Origin: Epiperipatus broadwayi
Lineage: Eukaryota; Onychophora; Udeonychophora; Euonychophora; Peripatidae
Length of the DNA: 64,000 bases
Direction: 5' to 3'
NCBI GenBank assembly: GCA_028023455.1
Contig: JAQFVV010012499.1
Coordinates: 998,584-1,062,583 of the forward strand
A program made the position numbers and the translations under genes. The notes under the pieces were generated by a model that did not search any database, was not told where the DNA came from, and saw nothing but the letters and a program-made list of their open reading frames with translations. Below, one piece after another: positions 50,601 to 61,859 of this stretch. How positions within the stretch are numbered: position 1 is the stretch's first letter; every line of letters starts with the position of its first letter.

Positions 50601-51085
50601 ATTTTGTAATGTTACAAAACTCCCTACTATATTCCTATTGTTTTGTACTATTCCTTTTTTCAACATACCAAACATTACTTTAAATATAAACATCACTAGA
50701 AAATCCACACACATTTAAATATTATATGCAAGCTATGTTTGTCTACAAGTGATTTTAAGTCATATATAAATCACTAAATTATTATTGTTATGATCAATTT
50801 ATTCAATTTAATAATGGATATTTAATAATGAAATATTTTTAAGTGTAATGCAGGATTAGCAACCTAAATTTATTGATGGAATATTTTCTATAAATTTTAA
50901 ATTTAGCCACAATATTAATATTTTGATATACATTTTTAAATTTATTAAAAATACCTTATTATATATATATAAATTATGATTTTTACTAAAAAAATTTAAA
51001 CTTGTCATAAATAATACTAAGCCCTAAGGTTACTGTTGCAATATATATATATATACAGTTTTCCAAAACGATATAAATCAATTTG
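47655..51085. other. AT-rich DNA, no gene seen
   Basis: (GATGAT)n-like and (CAA)n-like short tracts occur near 48,630 and 49,340. Nothing else is recognised. Confidence 0.45.
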
Positions 51086-51089
51086 ATAT

Positions 51090-51310
51090 GTACAGTTTAT
51101 ATATAATCCTGCAATAAGTTAATATGTATATCCCTCCTGTATTTATTAGATTTAGTATATATACATTAGAATGAATATAATAAATCACTGAGTAACTTAA
51201 ATATGAAAACATCCTTTTTGAGGAAAGTAACGTGTTTTTTTTTGATTGAAAAAGTTGATTTTTAAAAAAATGTTTAATAAAACTATTTTACTTAATATGG
51301 ATAATGTTTT
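51090..51310 (+). repeat. Single dispersed unit of repeat family 2
   Basis: CCTGCAATAAGTTAATATGTATA, then a gap, then TAACTTAAATATGAAAACATCC, GTGTTTTTTTTTGATTG and TTAATAAAACTATTTTACTTAAT match the order of the 47.0-47.65 kb units. It lies about 3.5 kb away from them. Confidence 0.55.
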
Positions 51311-51314
51311 CAAA

Positions 51315-53500
51315 AATTAAAATGGATAATAACTTAAATCAAGCTTTCAATTAAAACAAGAAAATCTATATATTACACTCCTGTGTGCATTATCTAAGAC
51401 ATATTGAAGTTCTAATAACAATTTTTAAATTCAATATCAAAATATTTGAAATTTCCTCTATCCAGAAGTTTATATTTAAGAAACTAGGTCATCTATTTAA
51501 AATCTTTTAGAGTCTTATTGCATTGGCAGTGATTTATGATAATGTATTAAGTTTCAACAAATTATATTGAATGTAAATATATTTAATGCCAATTCTAAAG
51601 TTTTATTCTAATTGAAATAAAAGTGCTTACAAATTAATAATAAACAAATAATGAGATGATAGGAATATATATATATAAATTGAAATAGGTAATTAAAGTT
51701 TTTAATGACTGATTTATCTTTTAACTATAACATATATAGAAAGATATAACATAAGTATATATAGTATTAAAACATTTTACTATATTCTAAAATCAATCAC
51801 CAAAAACATATTTATCTAAGCTATAAAATAAAGTCATCTATCTTTTCTTGACATTTTTTAATATTACTTTATTAGATTTTTTTCGCCTTTTTTGATAAAT
51901 GCATTGAGAATAAATATTCGAAGGTATTTTCAAAATGTATCAAGAGATGAATATACTGTACTTATTAAATTAAGATGATGTTGGCAAAGAAATAAAGTTG
52001 AATAGTTATAAAAAAAAACTAATGTAAGATTTTGAAAGATAGTTTTGTTAAAAAAAAAAATAAAATCGCAGTATAAAAATTGAAACATTTAGTATAACAG
52101 ATTTATTAGCAAACTTGATATAAGTCGAAAATGATGATCAATTTGATAATAGATACACCATTTTTGAGAAGAAAAAAGAAAAGCTAGAATTTTATTAATA
52201 GAACATATATTTAATAAAAAAAAGTATAAAACAATGAACATCATTGTAGTTTGCAGTTGGTAAACATTTGATATTACATATTAATGTTTTAAATATTTGA
52301 AAGCAAAAAAAAAAATAATTAAGTTTCTTAAACCGATTCGTCAATACTATAAAATAATACTATAAAAAAATTTATTAAATGAAAATGTGAATATTCATAC
52401 AAAAGTAATGCAAGTAATTAGAAAGTGTAGATTGTAGTAAATTAAATTAAAAATCGAATAATAAAAATGGAAGGTGAAAAATCTTGATTTTTTTTCTTCC
52501 TTAAATGTATATATATATAAGGGGAAAAAAAATCATTGAAAGATATGATTTGAAAAAAATATTATATACATTTATTTTTCAATATGTGTAGATTTATAAT
52601 AAAATGAAAATCGACATGAAATATGACTTTTCAATAAAAAGATATGAAACGATATAGGTGATGGTTTTTTCATAAAGGCCTACGTCATCTTTATAAACTA
52701 TTAAAATTTGCTCTCTGACTTAATCAACAAAACTTTCAGAGGGCACATTTCCTAAGATATTAAAAATGAGCAATTATTATTTTTTGTTATAGATGATCAA
52801 GTTTATATATATATATGACATTATTATTACTTACTGAGTTCCTTGTGTAGAAAATATCCAAACAGTGATAAACTACAACTATTAAAATGTAAAATGATAT
52901 TACCATGTATCTTCTATTAATTATACTTCTCATCTTAAACCAAAGATGAAGCTGCTTTCTCTCCTTTAATAATATCTTAAGATTAATCTGTACCCTTTTA
53001 TTTTATTTTTTTGCTTTCTTCTATTTGCTTTGCTTGCACTTAATTCATATTTATAATAAGGTTTAGAAACATATGATGGTGTTAGCATTTATTGATTACA
53101 GTAATTTCAGAGGAAAAATATTATGTCAATTAATATGTTAGAAAATTATAAATTCTTTCCACATAGTAAGCTTAAAATCTTGAGTAGATAAGAAGCATAA
53201 TATGATTATATTAATAAAAGACAAGGCAGTCAATATATTACTAAAACACCCATATATATTTTCATATATTTTATAAAAATAATCAAATGATTTATTGTTC
53301 AGAAATTCAAATATGTCTGAGCAACTGGAAATAGCAGAGTTAGGTCACAATTCATAGAGCCTGAGTTCCAAAATATGCCATTTAACTTTTGCACAATATC
53401 ACACAAAGCTTTTATAATAATATACAGATGATTATACATTTAAATGTATAACTATTAGATTGCTGAAAACAATTCAAGTATTGTGAAAATATCACAATTA
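51315..53500. other. AT-rich DNA, no gene seen
   Basis: Several short (TA)n tracts (51,668; 52,508; 52,805) and poly-A runs are present. No coding or repeat signal. Confidence 0.45.
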
Positions 53501-53504
53501 AAGG

Positions 53505-54195
53505 TTTGTGAGTATAAACTATGTACAAGAAAATTATGATGTTCAATGGATTTTCTCTAGAGAAGAAAATAAATATTGATAGTGATGAGTTAGAAAAAGT
53601 GAATAACAATAAATATTTTGCTTATATTATTATTACAGATGGAAACATAATGGATGAAATTAAATTTGTAATGGAATTAAACCTGTTGCAAATGATTTTG
53701 ATAGAAATAATTTAATATTAAATAGAAATATGTCTATATGTTTGGAAAAAAAAAAGGTTTTTAATAAATATGTGTTATCAGTTTTTACTTACAGATCTGA
53801 GACTTGGACACTTAACATAAGAGAAATATAGAGACTTCAGACCATTCATAAAAGTATGGAGAGATGTGTGTTAGGAGTAACAAGAAAATATAAAAAAATA
53901 AAATAATCAGGTGAGAGAACAAACAGATGTTACTGACATCATGGAAAGAATTAGGAGATAGATGCATAAATTGGACTAGACATATTGCTAAAACAGATAA
54001 TGATAGATGGACAGTTGAAATCTTAAACTAGATTCTAAGAGATTGTGAAAGTCCTAGAAAGAGATCATATGTGAGATGGATGGATGAAATAAGAAAGTGT
54101 TCTGGGGTGATATGGAGAACAAAGGCCAGATATTGGAGAAGATGGATTGAACTTGGAGAGATCTTCATTCTGAAGTGGATTGATAATGGTTAAAA
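53505..54195 (+). mobile_element. RTE-like LINE, 5'-truncated 3' fragment
   Basis: The plus strand encodes the end of the same family as the 31.6-34.6 kb element. MMFNGFSLEKKINIDSDELE (from 53,536) matches VMFNRFSENMKIKIDYDELE there. After frame breaks, LRLGHLT (about 53,790) and RWMDEIRKCSGVIWR (about 54,076) and RRWIELGEIFI (about 54,140) follow, matching the C-terminal region on the minus strand at 31,650-31,760. The fragment starts just after the RT active site, so it is 5'-truncated. Multiple stops and frameshifts are present. It ends in an A-rich tail at about 54,190. Confidence 0.8.
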
Positions 54196-54199
54196 AAAG

Positions 54200-55435
54200 A
54201 AAAAGATAAGGTATGTTAAATAATATCCTATTTTTAATTTATGATTCTGGTTTTTTATATATATTTCTCATTAACAGAACACAGTGCTTCTTTATAATTC
54301 ATTTCAATATTGTATTTTATAGTATAACATAAAGCTATTCATCGTTAATTAAAGGTTTACATTTGAAATATACATTTTTTCTTAAGAATAGGCTAATTTT
54401 ATGAGATTTTCTAAGCAATAATAACCCCATAGAATGACAATTGCATTGCATATTCTAAATAAGGTTACAAACCAACAAATACCACTAAGCAATGTGTGCT
54501 TTTTGATTTGTGATAAGAGTATTTATTCACTTAAAAATGACAAATTACAGATTGATTTTAGGTAAATGAAAATTACATGATATCCCATTATTTTTCAGCA
54601 CAGTAATGTGTGAGATTATAAACTAAAGTTAAATTAGACTATGGTTTAATATTATCAAAGATAACAGGCAGAATTTTATAATCACCCTACCTGTTTATCT
54701 CAGTATTTAGTGAGTTATGAAAACATTTACATTGGGATGCATGCAAATGTGGATTCAGGAATTGGAAAAAATATTAACAACTTACATATTTTGATAAAAC
54801 TAAATTAATAAGAAAAAAGTGACAAAAACAAGATTAGACATAAATATAAAAGAGATAAAGATTTTGAGATAAAGATAATCACTGTTTTTTAAATAGAAAA
54901 AAAAGATAGAGAAGTTTTTTTCAGTTTTTGCTTTTTTTGGGGGGGGATTATTTGCAGTCAATAAGATTTTTTATAGACTAACAGAGCTAATTTAAATATA
55001 AGATTAACGAAACTTTTTAAATTTGACTTTTAAAAATATGACTTTCTATAATCATATATGGATGTAAAATTAGGTTTTCGAAAATTTATAATAAAAGTAT
55101 CAGTGCTTCTGAATTGTAATGCTATTAATGTTTTTCTTGAAGCATACATGACCATTAAGAAATTATATATTTTAATCATGATAAAAGACAAACAATTTTT
55201 TATTAAAAAGGTATGATACCCAAAAATGGTTGATGATGGAAGAAAAAAAAGAGAAAATAATTAATGATACGAAAGTACTTAATAACTGATGGTCACAATA
55301 ATAAATGTGCTATTTTTCATGATAAAGGCTAAAAGTTCATACAATTGACAAATTAAATTATTTGGATGCATTGGTATAGCATGTGATCACTAGGAATGAT
55401 ATCAACTTAATAAATCTAGTTATATATATATATAC
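54200..55435. other. AT-rich DNA, no gene seen
   Basis: It includes a T-run followed by nine G at about 54,932-54,948. No other signal. Confidence 0.4.
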
Positions 55436-55440
55436 ATACA

Positions 55441-55583
55441 TTTAGAGGGAATTTGAACCCAGACTTTCAACATCCTTTAGTCATCCATTCTATCTCATAC
55501 AATCAATACACCTGGCCACATATATGTGAAAAAGATAAATGACCTCCAATGTACATACTTTGTGTTTAAGCAGGACTCATCAG
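55441..55583 (-). repeat. tRNA-like SINE with a hammerhead-like core, copy 3
   Basis: The minus strand reads CAACTGATGAGTCC (55,585-55,572), then ACACAAAGTATG, GTCATTTATCTTTTTCAC, TGTATGAGATAGAATGGATG, AAGGATGTTGAAA and CTGGGTTCAAATTCCC (box-B-like). The same order of blocks is seen in the copies at 23.84-24.03 kb. The family is about 140 bases long, has Pol III-like boxes and no coding capacity. Confidence 0.6.
55556..55583 (-). ncRNA. Hammerhead-like core, family 2, copy 2
   Basis: CTGATGAG (55,583-55,576 on the minus strand) is intact. The following TCCTGCTTAAACACAAAG corresponds to the stem II hairpin plus GAAA of copy 1, but with substitutions that weaken the stem and turn GAAA into CAAA, a change a CpG to CpA transition would give. 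Confidence 0.4.
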
Positions 55584-55589
55584 TTGGAT

Positions 55590-58520
55590 CAAACCATCTC
55601 CCTCACATATATGTAATCAGTGGATGGTTTATATTAAGATAGATAATCTTCAAACATTAATGAACTGGTTTCAATCTTCTCCACTATCCAATACTTCAGC
55701 CACCCACATTATTGAAAATCCAATGATGGTATATTCAATGTCCTTGTTTGACAAATTTTGTTGTTTCTTACTCATGTTGACCATAAGTCAATCTGACCCT
55801 TCATATGCAGACCTTAGGTACTAATACTAAGTGAATGGTTGTAGCTATAAATACATAATGCCTTAGACATATATATATAGATAGTGTATCATTAAAAAAA
55901 ATAATAACTTAATTCCTGATTAAAATAATTGGCTCCCTGACATAACAGGAAGTCCCAGAAAGCTTAGGCCATCAATGAATGAATAAAAGAAAAGCAAGAA
56001 TTAAAACTAAAATTTAAATTGTTTTCCACACTTTACAAATATTTCATTTATTAAAAAGTTATTAAATAGTTTATGAAAGATTACAAATGAGACTGTCTTT
56101 TAATTAACATAGACGGGACATTGAATATCAAACTCACTTCTGATGAAGTTTGACAATATAAAGCATAAGTTATACATCAAATTTTTTTACTATTTTTGAC
56201 AAATAAAAATATATATGTATGAAACATATACTGACAAAACACTATAATAGATTTTACTTAATTGATTCACTAAAATTCTTTATTCTTTCAGAAATAATTA
56301 CAGGGCTATTTTAAATTGGAGGTAATAGTAAGATACTTTTAAAATAATTTCAATCATTCAAAATAAATTTATATATGATGTACAAAACTAAATGAGCTTT
56401 CTATTAATTAATTTACGGGAAGTAAGTCTCCTGTAATGATTTTGACTGGAAAAATAAGAGGGAGAGAATTTAAAGTTAATATCTCATTGAATTTTGTACT
56501 TGGAAATTTCAGTCAGTCAAATATTCTAAATAAACCAAAAATTAATTTAATTTTGCTGCATCAAAATAATGAGATTTTTAGAAAAATTGATATTTTAAAT
56601 TTAAGAAAAAAATTAAAAGAGCATTTTAAAAACCAAGCCGTATAAACATCACACAGATATATAAATTAGTATTGATTTGGAAAATAAGTAAAAATAGAGT
56701 CAATGGCTTGTGGCGAATTGGACGTTACCTCAGAATCAATCAGTAGGCATTCCATGGCTTGAAACAGCAGATACAATCAGATCATTCAGCAGGCTTCCTT
56801 GACACAGTATTGTCTTGGGCTAGGTCTTGAGAGCACCAGAAAAGCATGGTGTTGAGGTGGTGGAACAGACCTCTGAGAAGCAAATGACCGATCTTTTCAC
56901 CATTAGGCACGATGTACTGTAAATCTAAATTACTTTCTTCAGTGAATTGCTCTCAATAAAACTCAATAATAATCCCCTCTTATCAAAGATCCACTATTTA
57001 TGTGATATGGCTTTATCTATAGGATTAAATCTACATTGACAACTTCCAGTTGCAACTGCTCTAAGTGGTTCTGTGAGGTTGGTGCCTGCTTTCGAGGGAA
57101 AATCTATAATTCTGCATAAACATGCCCCAAGGGTTGATTTGCTAATTAAAAAAACAATAACAAGCATATTAAGTTTATCAGTCATTGTACTAACAAAATC
57201 TATTTAATTAAGGTTTAGATTAACAAAAATGTAAATTTTATTCAGAAAACTTTTAGGAATTTGGTACAATGACGTTCAAACATATTTGACATAAACTTAA
57301 GCAGAAATTTACAAAACATTTCTTACAAATATTACATTGTTGAAATAATTGACTCTCTAATGTACATTGATTAAAAGATAAATATAAAATGTTACCAACT
57401 GATTAATTGAAGAAAAATGAACTTTAATAAAGAATTTGAAATATTTGTAACATTTTATAGATATCTAGGATTCAATTCAATTTAATAAAATAAACACAAT
57501 ATACATTTTTACAAATATAAAATAAATAAACTAATATAAAAAGGTTAATTTTAATTATAAAATAAGATTAATGAAATATAAAAGATTATAATATTGCTTA
57601 AAATATACTACCACCTAATATGAGATGGGTGTCAGTTAATAAGGATTGGGTACAAACCCAGACTAATGCTGATGACATTGGCACTAGGTGAAGCAGAAAT
57701 ATGGACTATATTTCCAGCTTCATTATAAGCAATTATAATAAATTTTATATAAACATTATTAAAGATATTTTAAAAATATATTAAAAAATATTTATTTAAC
57801 CCCTGGTAATTCTAAATTGTTGTCAAATAGTGTGTTTGTGATTCTCCATATTTAAAGTTAATAAAATACCACATTGCATGTGATGTATTCTACAAATCTT
57901 ATAATGATGATGTAAGTTCAGGTATTCTAGAAGGATTTCAATATCAAAAAAATAAAAGTTCATTTCTAAAACACACTTTAGAAAGTTCAAATGACTCATT
58001 TTTCCATACATTTAAATTCATTAAATAGCTGAATATTTAAAAAAAAATGTCTGGCTAAAAACCAATAGAGTAAGATAGGGAATTGCTTAATCATTTCCTG
58101 AAATAATGCCAGTATATTCATTAAGATTCTACTCGTATTTGGTGAGAATAACTGTCATCTCAATAATGATTACATTTAAAAAGTCTTTAAAAAATAAAAT
58201 AACCCTACCTATGAAAATAAGAAATCCTCAGGGAATGACTAATAGGACAATCAACCATGCACATTTCCAAGAACTGCTCTATTTTTATTCAGCTAAAACA
58301 AAAACTATAGACTATTCTGGAAAGTTTTAAAAATTATCTTAATGGACTGTAGCTGTACTTAAAATATTCTTCTGAATTTTTTATTGACTTGAATTTCATT
58401 TAATAAAATTTAAATATTTTTTTATTTGCTGTTGCCATGCTATTTTTATTTTATTTTAGTAGTCACAAAGAAAATTGTACATACCAGGTAAATTAATGAC
58501 TTTTTTGAACTTTTATATAT
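55590..58520. other. Non-coding DNA with weak, unproven coding-like patches
   Basis: Patches near 55,624-55,824, 56,700-56,920 and 56,994-57,190 are less AT-rich. The last gives a minus-strand 63-residue frame with a hydrophobic start and several Cys. No family was recognised and a repeat origin is equally possible. A box-B-like GGGTTTGTACCC is on the minus strand near 57,650. Confidence 0.3.
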
Positions 58521-58526
58521 ATATTG

Positions 58527-58815
58527 TAACAGGCACGGGACGATCGAAGGCTACACTTCCCTTTTATGAGTGCATAATGGGGAATTCTAATGATTCAAGA
58601 TCGCTCACTTTCCGCTACCTCAAGCAGAGAGAGCATACGGACATACACGAATCTATATCCATATTTGGCCGAATCTGTATGCTATATGGATATAGCACCA
58701 GATTATTTTTCCCGACCCACCATCTCTCGACTGCTGTAAGATCTGACAGAGTTACAGCGCTTGGATGATTTATAAATTTAACGGGATCAAATACTGCACC
58801 ACCAACTTCCACATG
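58527..58815. repeat. GC-richer block with TGT...ACA ends (possible solo LTR)
   Basis: The block starts TGTAACAGG and ends CTTCCACA, and is clearly less AT-rich and more CpG-bearing than its flanks. On the minus strand CATAAAAGGGAAG could be a TATA-type promoter. These are LTR-like features. However, no matching target-site duplication, primer-binding site or polypurine tract was seen on either side, so the call is weak. Confidence 0.25.
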
Positions 58816-59189
58816 TTAATTCAATAATCAAAAAATGAATAATAGTTTTCCCACCCTAAGACTAGACTACCCTTTTTGGAGTGGCGAAGAATGAGACAAG
58901 GCAGGTTTAAATAAAATAATAGATTTAATAGAATAAATGAATCATAAAAGAGATATATAAAAAAAACACATTAACATTAACTGAAAAAACAGATTATAAT
59001 CTATAGTGCTACAAGAAAAGAATACATATAAAACTATTATAAATGATGGTACATTTATAAATCGTCAGTCTGGGTATTTATCAAAAAATTCAAGAATGTC
59101 TTTATCATTCACAAAAGGCATGTGGCCATTGTCTAATTAAACTATGTGCACATTGAAATATATAACAAAATAGTATGTATCTTTACCTA

Positions 59190-59560
59190 GGTTTTAGTCT
59201 CTGAATTTATCCGACGTCTTGCCGACTGTCATGTGGATCTTCTCCACTTCTTTAGGAGGGATGGTTACAGGTTAGATTTGGTTGTGTGTAGCTTCTCAGT
59301 GTTTAAGGCATCAAAAATGAGGCATCAAGGATAAGACAACTAAATGAATCCACCGGCAGCCACTACAATGGCAGTTGTTATATCTTGGCCAGAACCATTA
59401 GTACAGTAAGTCCGCATTGACCAGCGATCATGACGGCCTTAGCCAGCCATTCTAGATGAGGCACCGATGTCGAAAGTCATATTTGTTAACTATAGCAGTT
59501 GATTATCGGAGCTGTCTTTTACCACCCTCTCGACATGAAGTCTCTAGCTCTAATCCCTCC
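59190..59560. other. GC-richer block of unknown origin
   Basis: It is CpG-bearing (for example CCGACGTCTTGCCGAC near 59,211 and CAGCGATCATGACGGCC near 59,422) within AT-rich DNA. No reading frame stays open long enough to suggest a gene. It might be part of the same element as 58,527-58,815. Confidence 0.35.
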
Positions 59561-59569
59561 TGAAAACCT

Positions 59570-60765
59570 TTTTTTTAATTAAAAAATTCCACCAGCCTTT
59601 GTCCTTCTGATCCTTTGTTTTCACTTTCATTCACACCTTTCTTACTATGCTTTCGGCCATATGTAAATTTGTTTTACCCAATCTAGTAGCACTATGTACA
59701 TTTATTTATTTCAATATTTTTTAATTTAATTACACAGATGTTAATACATGTTTCTCTCTCTTTTTTTTATTTAAGTTTAGACAAGCATTTATTATTGCTG
59801 TCTATATTCTGCTTCAAATACACTCCATACACACATTTCGTTTATCGTCAAATGTGTACTTTAAAACCCAGATCCTTATCTTTTGATTATGTTTAACTTT
59901 CTATGTTTTGCGCACTATTTAAGGTTTTTTTAAGCTTTACTTTCTTTCAAAATCAGATTTTAACTTGCATTTGATTTATATTTTTTTATCACTTTATTTT
60001 TTAACGTACACCTCCAATAATTTTAATTTTACATTTTAATTTCACCAAAATCTGAACTTTGGAGGGTAAAAGATAAGAATCTTTTTGATTCTACTTCCCT
60101 CTCTTTTTTCATTAATTGAAACATTTCTTTGTTCTGTAAATTTTCTAAGCTCGCTCTTTTTTCTTTTTTATTTATTTTATCAAACATGATATTTAATATT
60201 CTGTGAATGTTTAATATTTATATGTGTGACCGCAGTATGTGCAATCATCACAATATATATATATATATATGCACATGTACACAAGGTAATGTTTTGATGA
60301 GTGAGATATAAATCTTTGCATATTTTATATTTTATGTATTTTTAAAATATAACTACATCAAAGGGTTATTTTAATTATTTGTCATAATCTATTTTAATAT
60401 TTGAATATGTAAATATAGTGTTTCTAGGCTAACTTAGATTTTGGTTAATGTTGTTACAACAGTAGAGTTCATCTATATTATTTTTAGGGATAGTATCTTT
60501 ATTTAAGTCTTATTAGCATGTGTTTATCTAAAGACATATTTTTGTTTATTGTACTTAATGTTAAGATATATATTTATGCTTGAGAGTAAATAGATGATGA
60601 GTTCATTTTTACCTAATTTAAGATATATATATATATATATATATATATAGTAATGGGCACACATGCTATTACAATTTTTTTTTTAAAACAAGAGTTAAAA
60701 TATAAATGTTCACAAATAAAGGTTATTAAATAAAAGTTAGAATTAAAAATTGAAAACTAAAAGCT
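59570..60765. other. AT-rich DNA with (TA)n tracts
   Basis: (TA)n tracts occur at 60,253-60,270 and 60,625-60,648. No gene recognised. Confidence 0.4.
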
Positions 60766-60773
60766 TGCAAAAA

Positions 60774-60858
60774 CATATATATATATAAATCACACAGATG
60801 GAAAATTATTAAAAGAATATATATATATAAATCACACAGATGGAAAATTATTAAAAGA
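60774..60858. repeat. Exact tandem duplication, period about 45 bp
   Basis: TATAAATCACACAGATGGAA followed by AATTATTAAAAGAA occurs twice in a row with a (TA)n between copies. The copies are essentially identical, so the duplication is recent. Confidence 0.9.
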
Positions 60859-61209
60859 AAAACTTTATTAAAAAAAAAGAGTATTTTAAAACTCAATTTT
60901 AAGCAAAAACTAAAGATTTAAAAATAAAGAATGTACAATAATTAAATTACTGTCTATTGTGTTAAAACTCAAAATGTAAATGATTGTTGGTTTTAATTAA
61001 TCTAAAGTAAATGAGTCCTTTGGGCAAATTTATAATTAAAGGTCAGATAAGAGATATAAAATTTTTTAAAAAAGAATGTGTTACTATTTGTGGAAGGTCA
61101 ACTAACACTCAGACCCTAATGAAAAACACCAGAACAGGAAACCATGGTCAGTGAATCTGAAGGATTAGTATAAAAAGAAAAATATTTAAATTAAAAAGAG
61201 TTCCAGCTT

Positions 61210-61445
61210 GATTTTTTTGAGTAGGAGGGAGAAAAGATGCACTTTTACCCTCCTGCTATTTCCAAATAAAGAGACTGTTGAAATGTGAATGGTGCTATTG
61301 CAGACCCTGAATCATATGGGCACTGCAATAAAATAGTTCCAGGATCAAACCAGCTAAGACCACCTCTGGATCGATAATTACAGCATGAACAGAAAGTATG
61401 AATAATAAAAGGCTTCACGGGAATTGGCACAAGGAACTGGGAGCT
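61210..61445 (-). repeat. Less AT-rich patch with a box-B-like sequence
   Basis: On the minus strand, GCTGGTTTGATCCTGGA resembles a Pol III box B. The patch also gives an open 68-codon frame rich in Cys, Pro and aromatic residues, but with no conventional ATG and no recognised family. A SINE or other old repeat is the more likely reading; an exon cannot be excluded. Confidence 0.25.
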
Positions 61446-61783
61446 CTTCAAATGTAATGCATAAACTATAAATTATGAACTCTAATTATAATAGAACTTT
61501 TACTAAATGAATTTTAAATCATATCTTAAACAATTAAGACTTAACCAAGTTTAAATCATGAACTCTTATCTGACCAACATGGAAGGTTAAATTAATTATT
61601 TTAAATGTAATCGTAAAACAATCATTTCTATTAATTTATTTCTTCTAATTAATAAGTATATTCTTTTATTTTTCTCCTTGACTTTTTTTGCATATCTTCA
61701 TATAATCATATATTATTTATAATACTTCACTCATATACACTTTAATGCAATTAATTTTCTTAAAAACTTTTTTATTTTCTTAC

Positions 61784-61813
61784 AGTTTTGACTGTCCAGC
61801 AGTCTTCTTCAGA
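61784..61813 (-). ncRNA. Hammerhead-ribozyme-like motif, family 1, copy 5
   Basis: The minus strand reads CTGAAGA (61,812-61,806, one change from CTGATGA), A, a perfect GACTG/CAGTC stem around CTGGA, then AAAAC. It matches the motifs at 8.2, 8.9, 10.9 and 11.0 kb. It sits at the left edge of the G-depleted block. Confidence 0.4.
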
Positions 61814-61859
61814 GCTACAAGATTTGAATAATACAAATACATAATTATCATTTCACATA

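Noticed and set aside
56130-56175. CTGATGA at 56,141 as a further hammerhead-like motif
   Set aside because: No stem II hairpin and no GAAA follows; chance match.
56994-57185. Minus-strand frame with a hydrophobic N-terminus and Cys residues, possibly a secreted protein or a last exon
   Set aside because: Only 63 residues, no recognised family, no neighbouring exon with matching splice sites; similar patches nearby look like old repeats.
61245-61451. Minus-strand 68-codon frame, possible exon
   Set aside because: No ATG start, no convincing splice acceptor, and a box-B-like sequence inside suggests a repeat.
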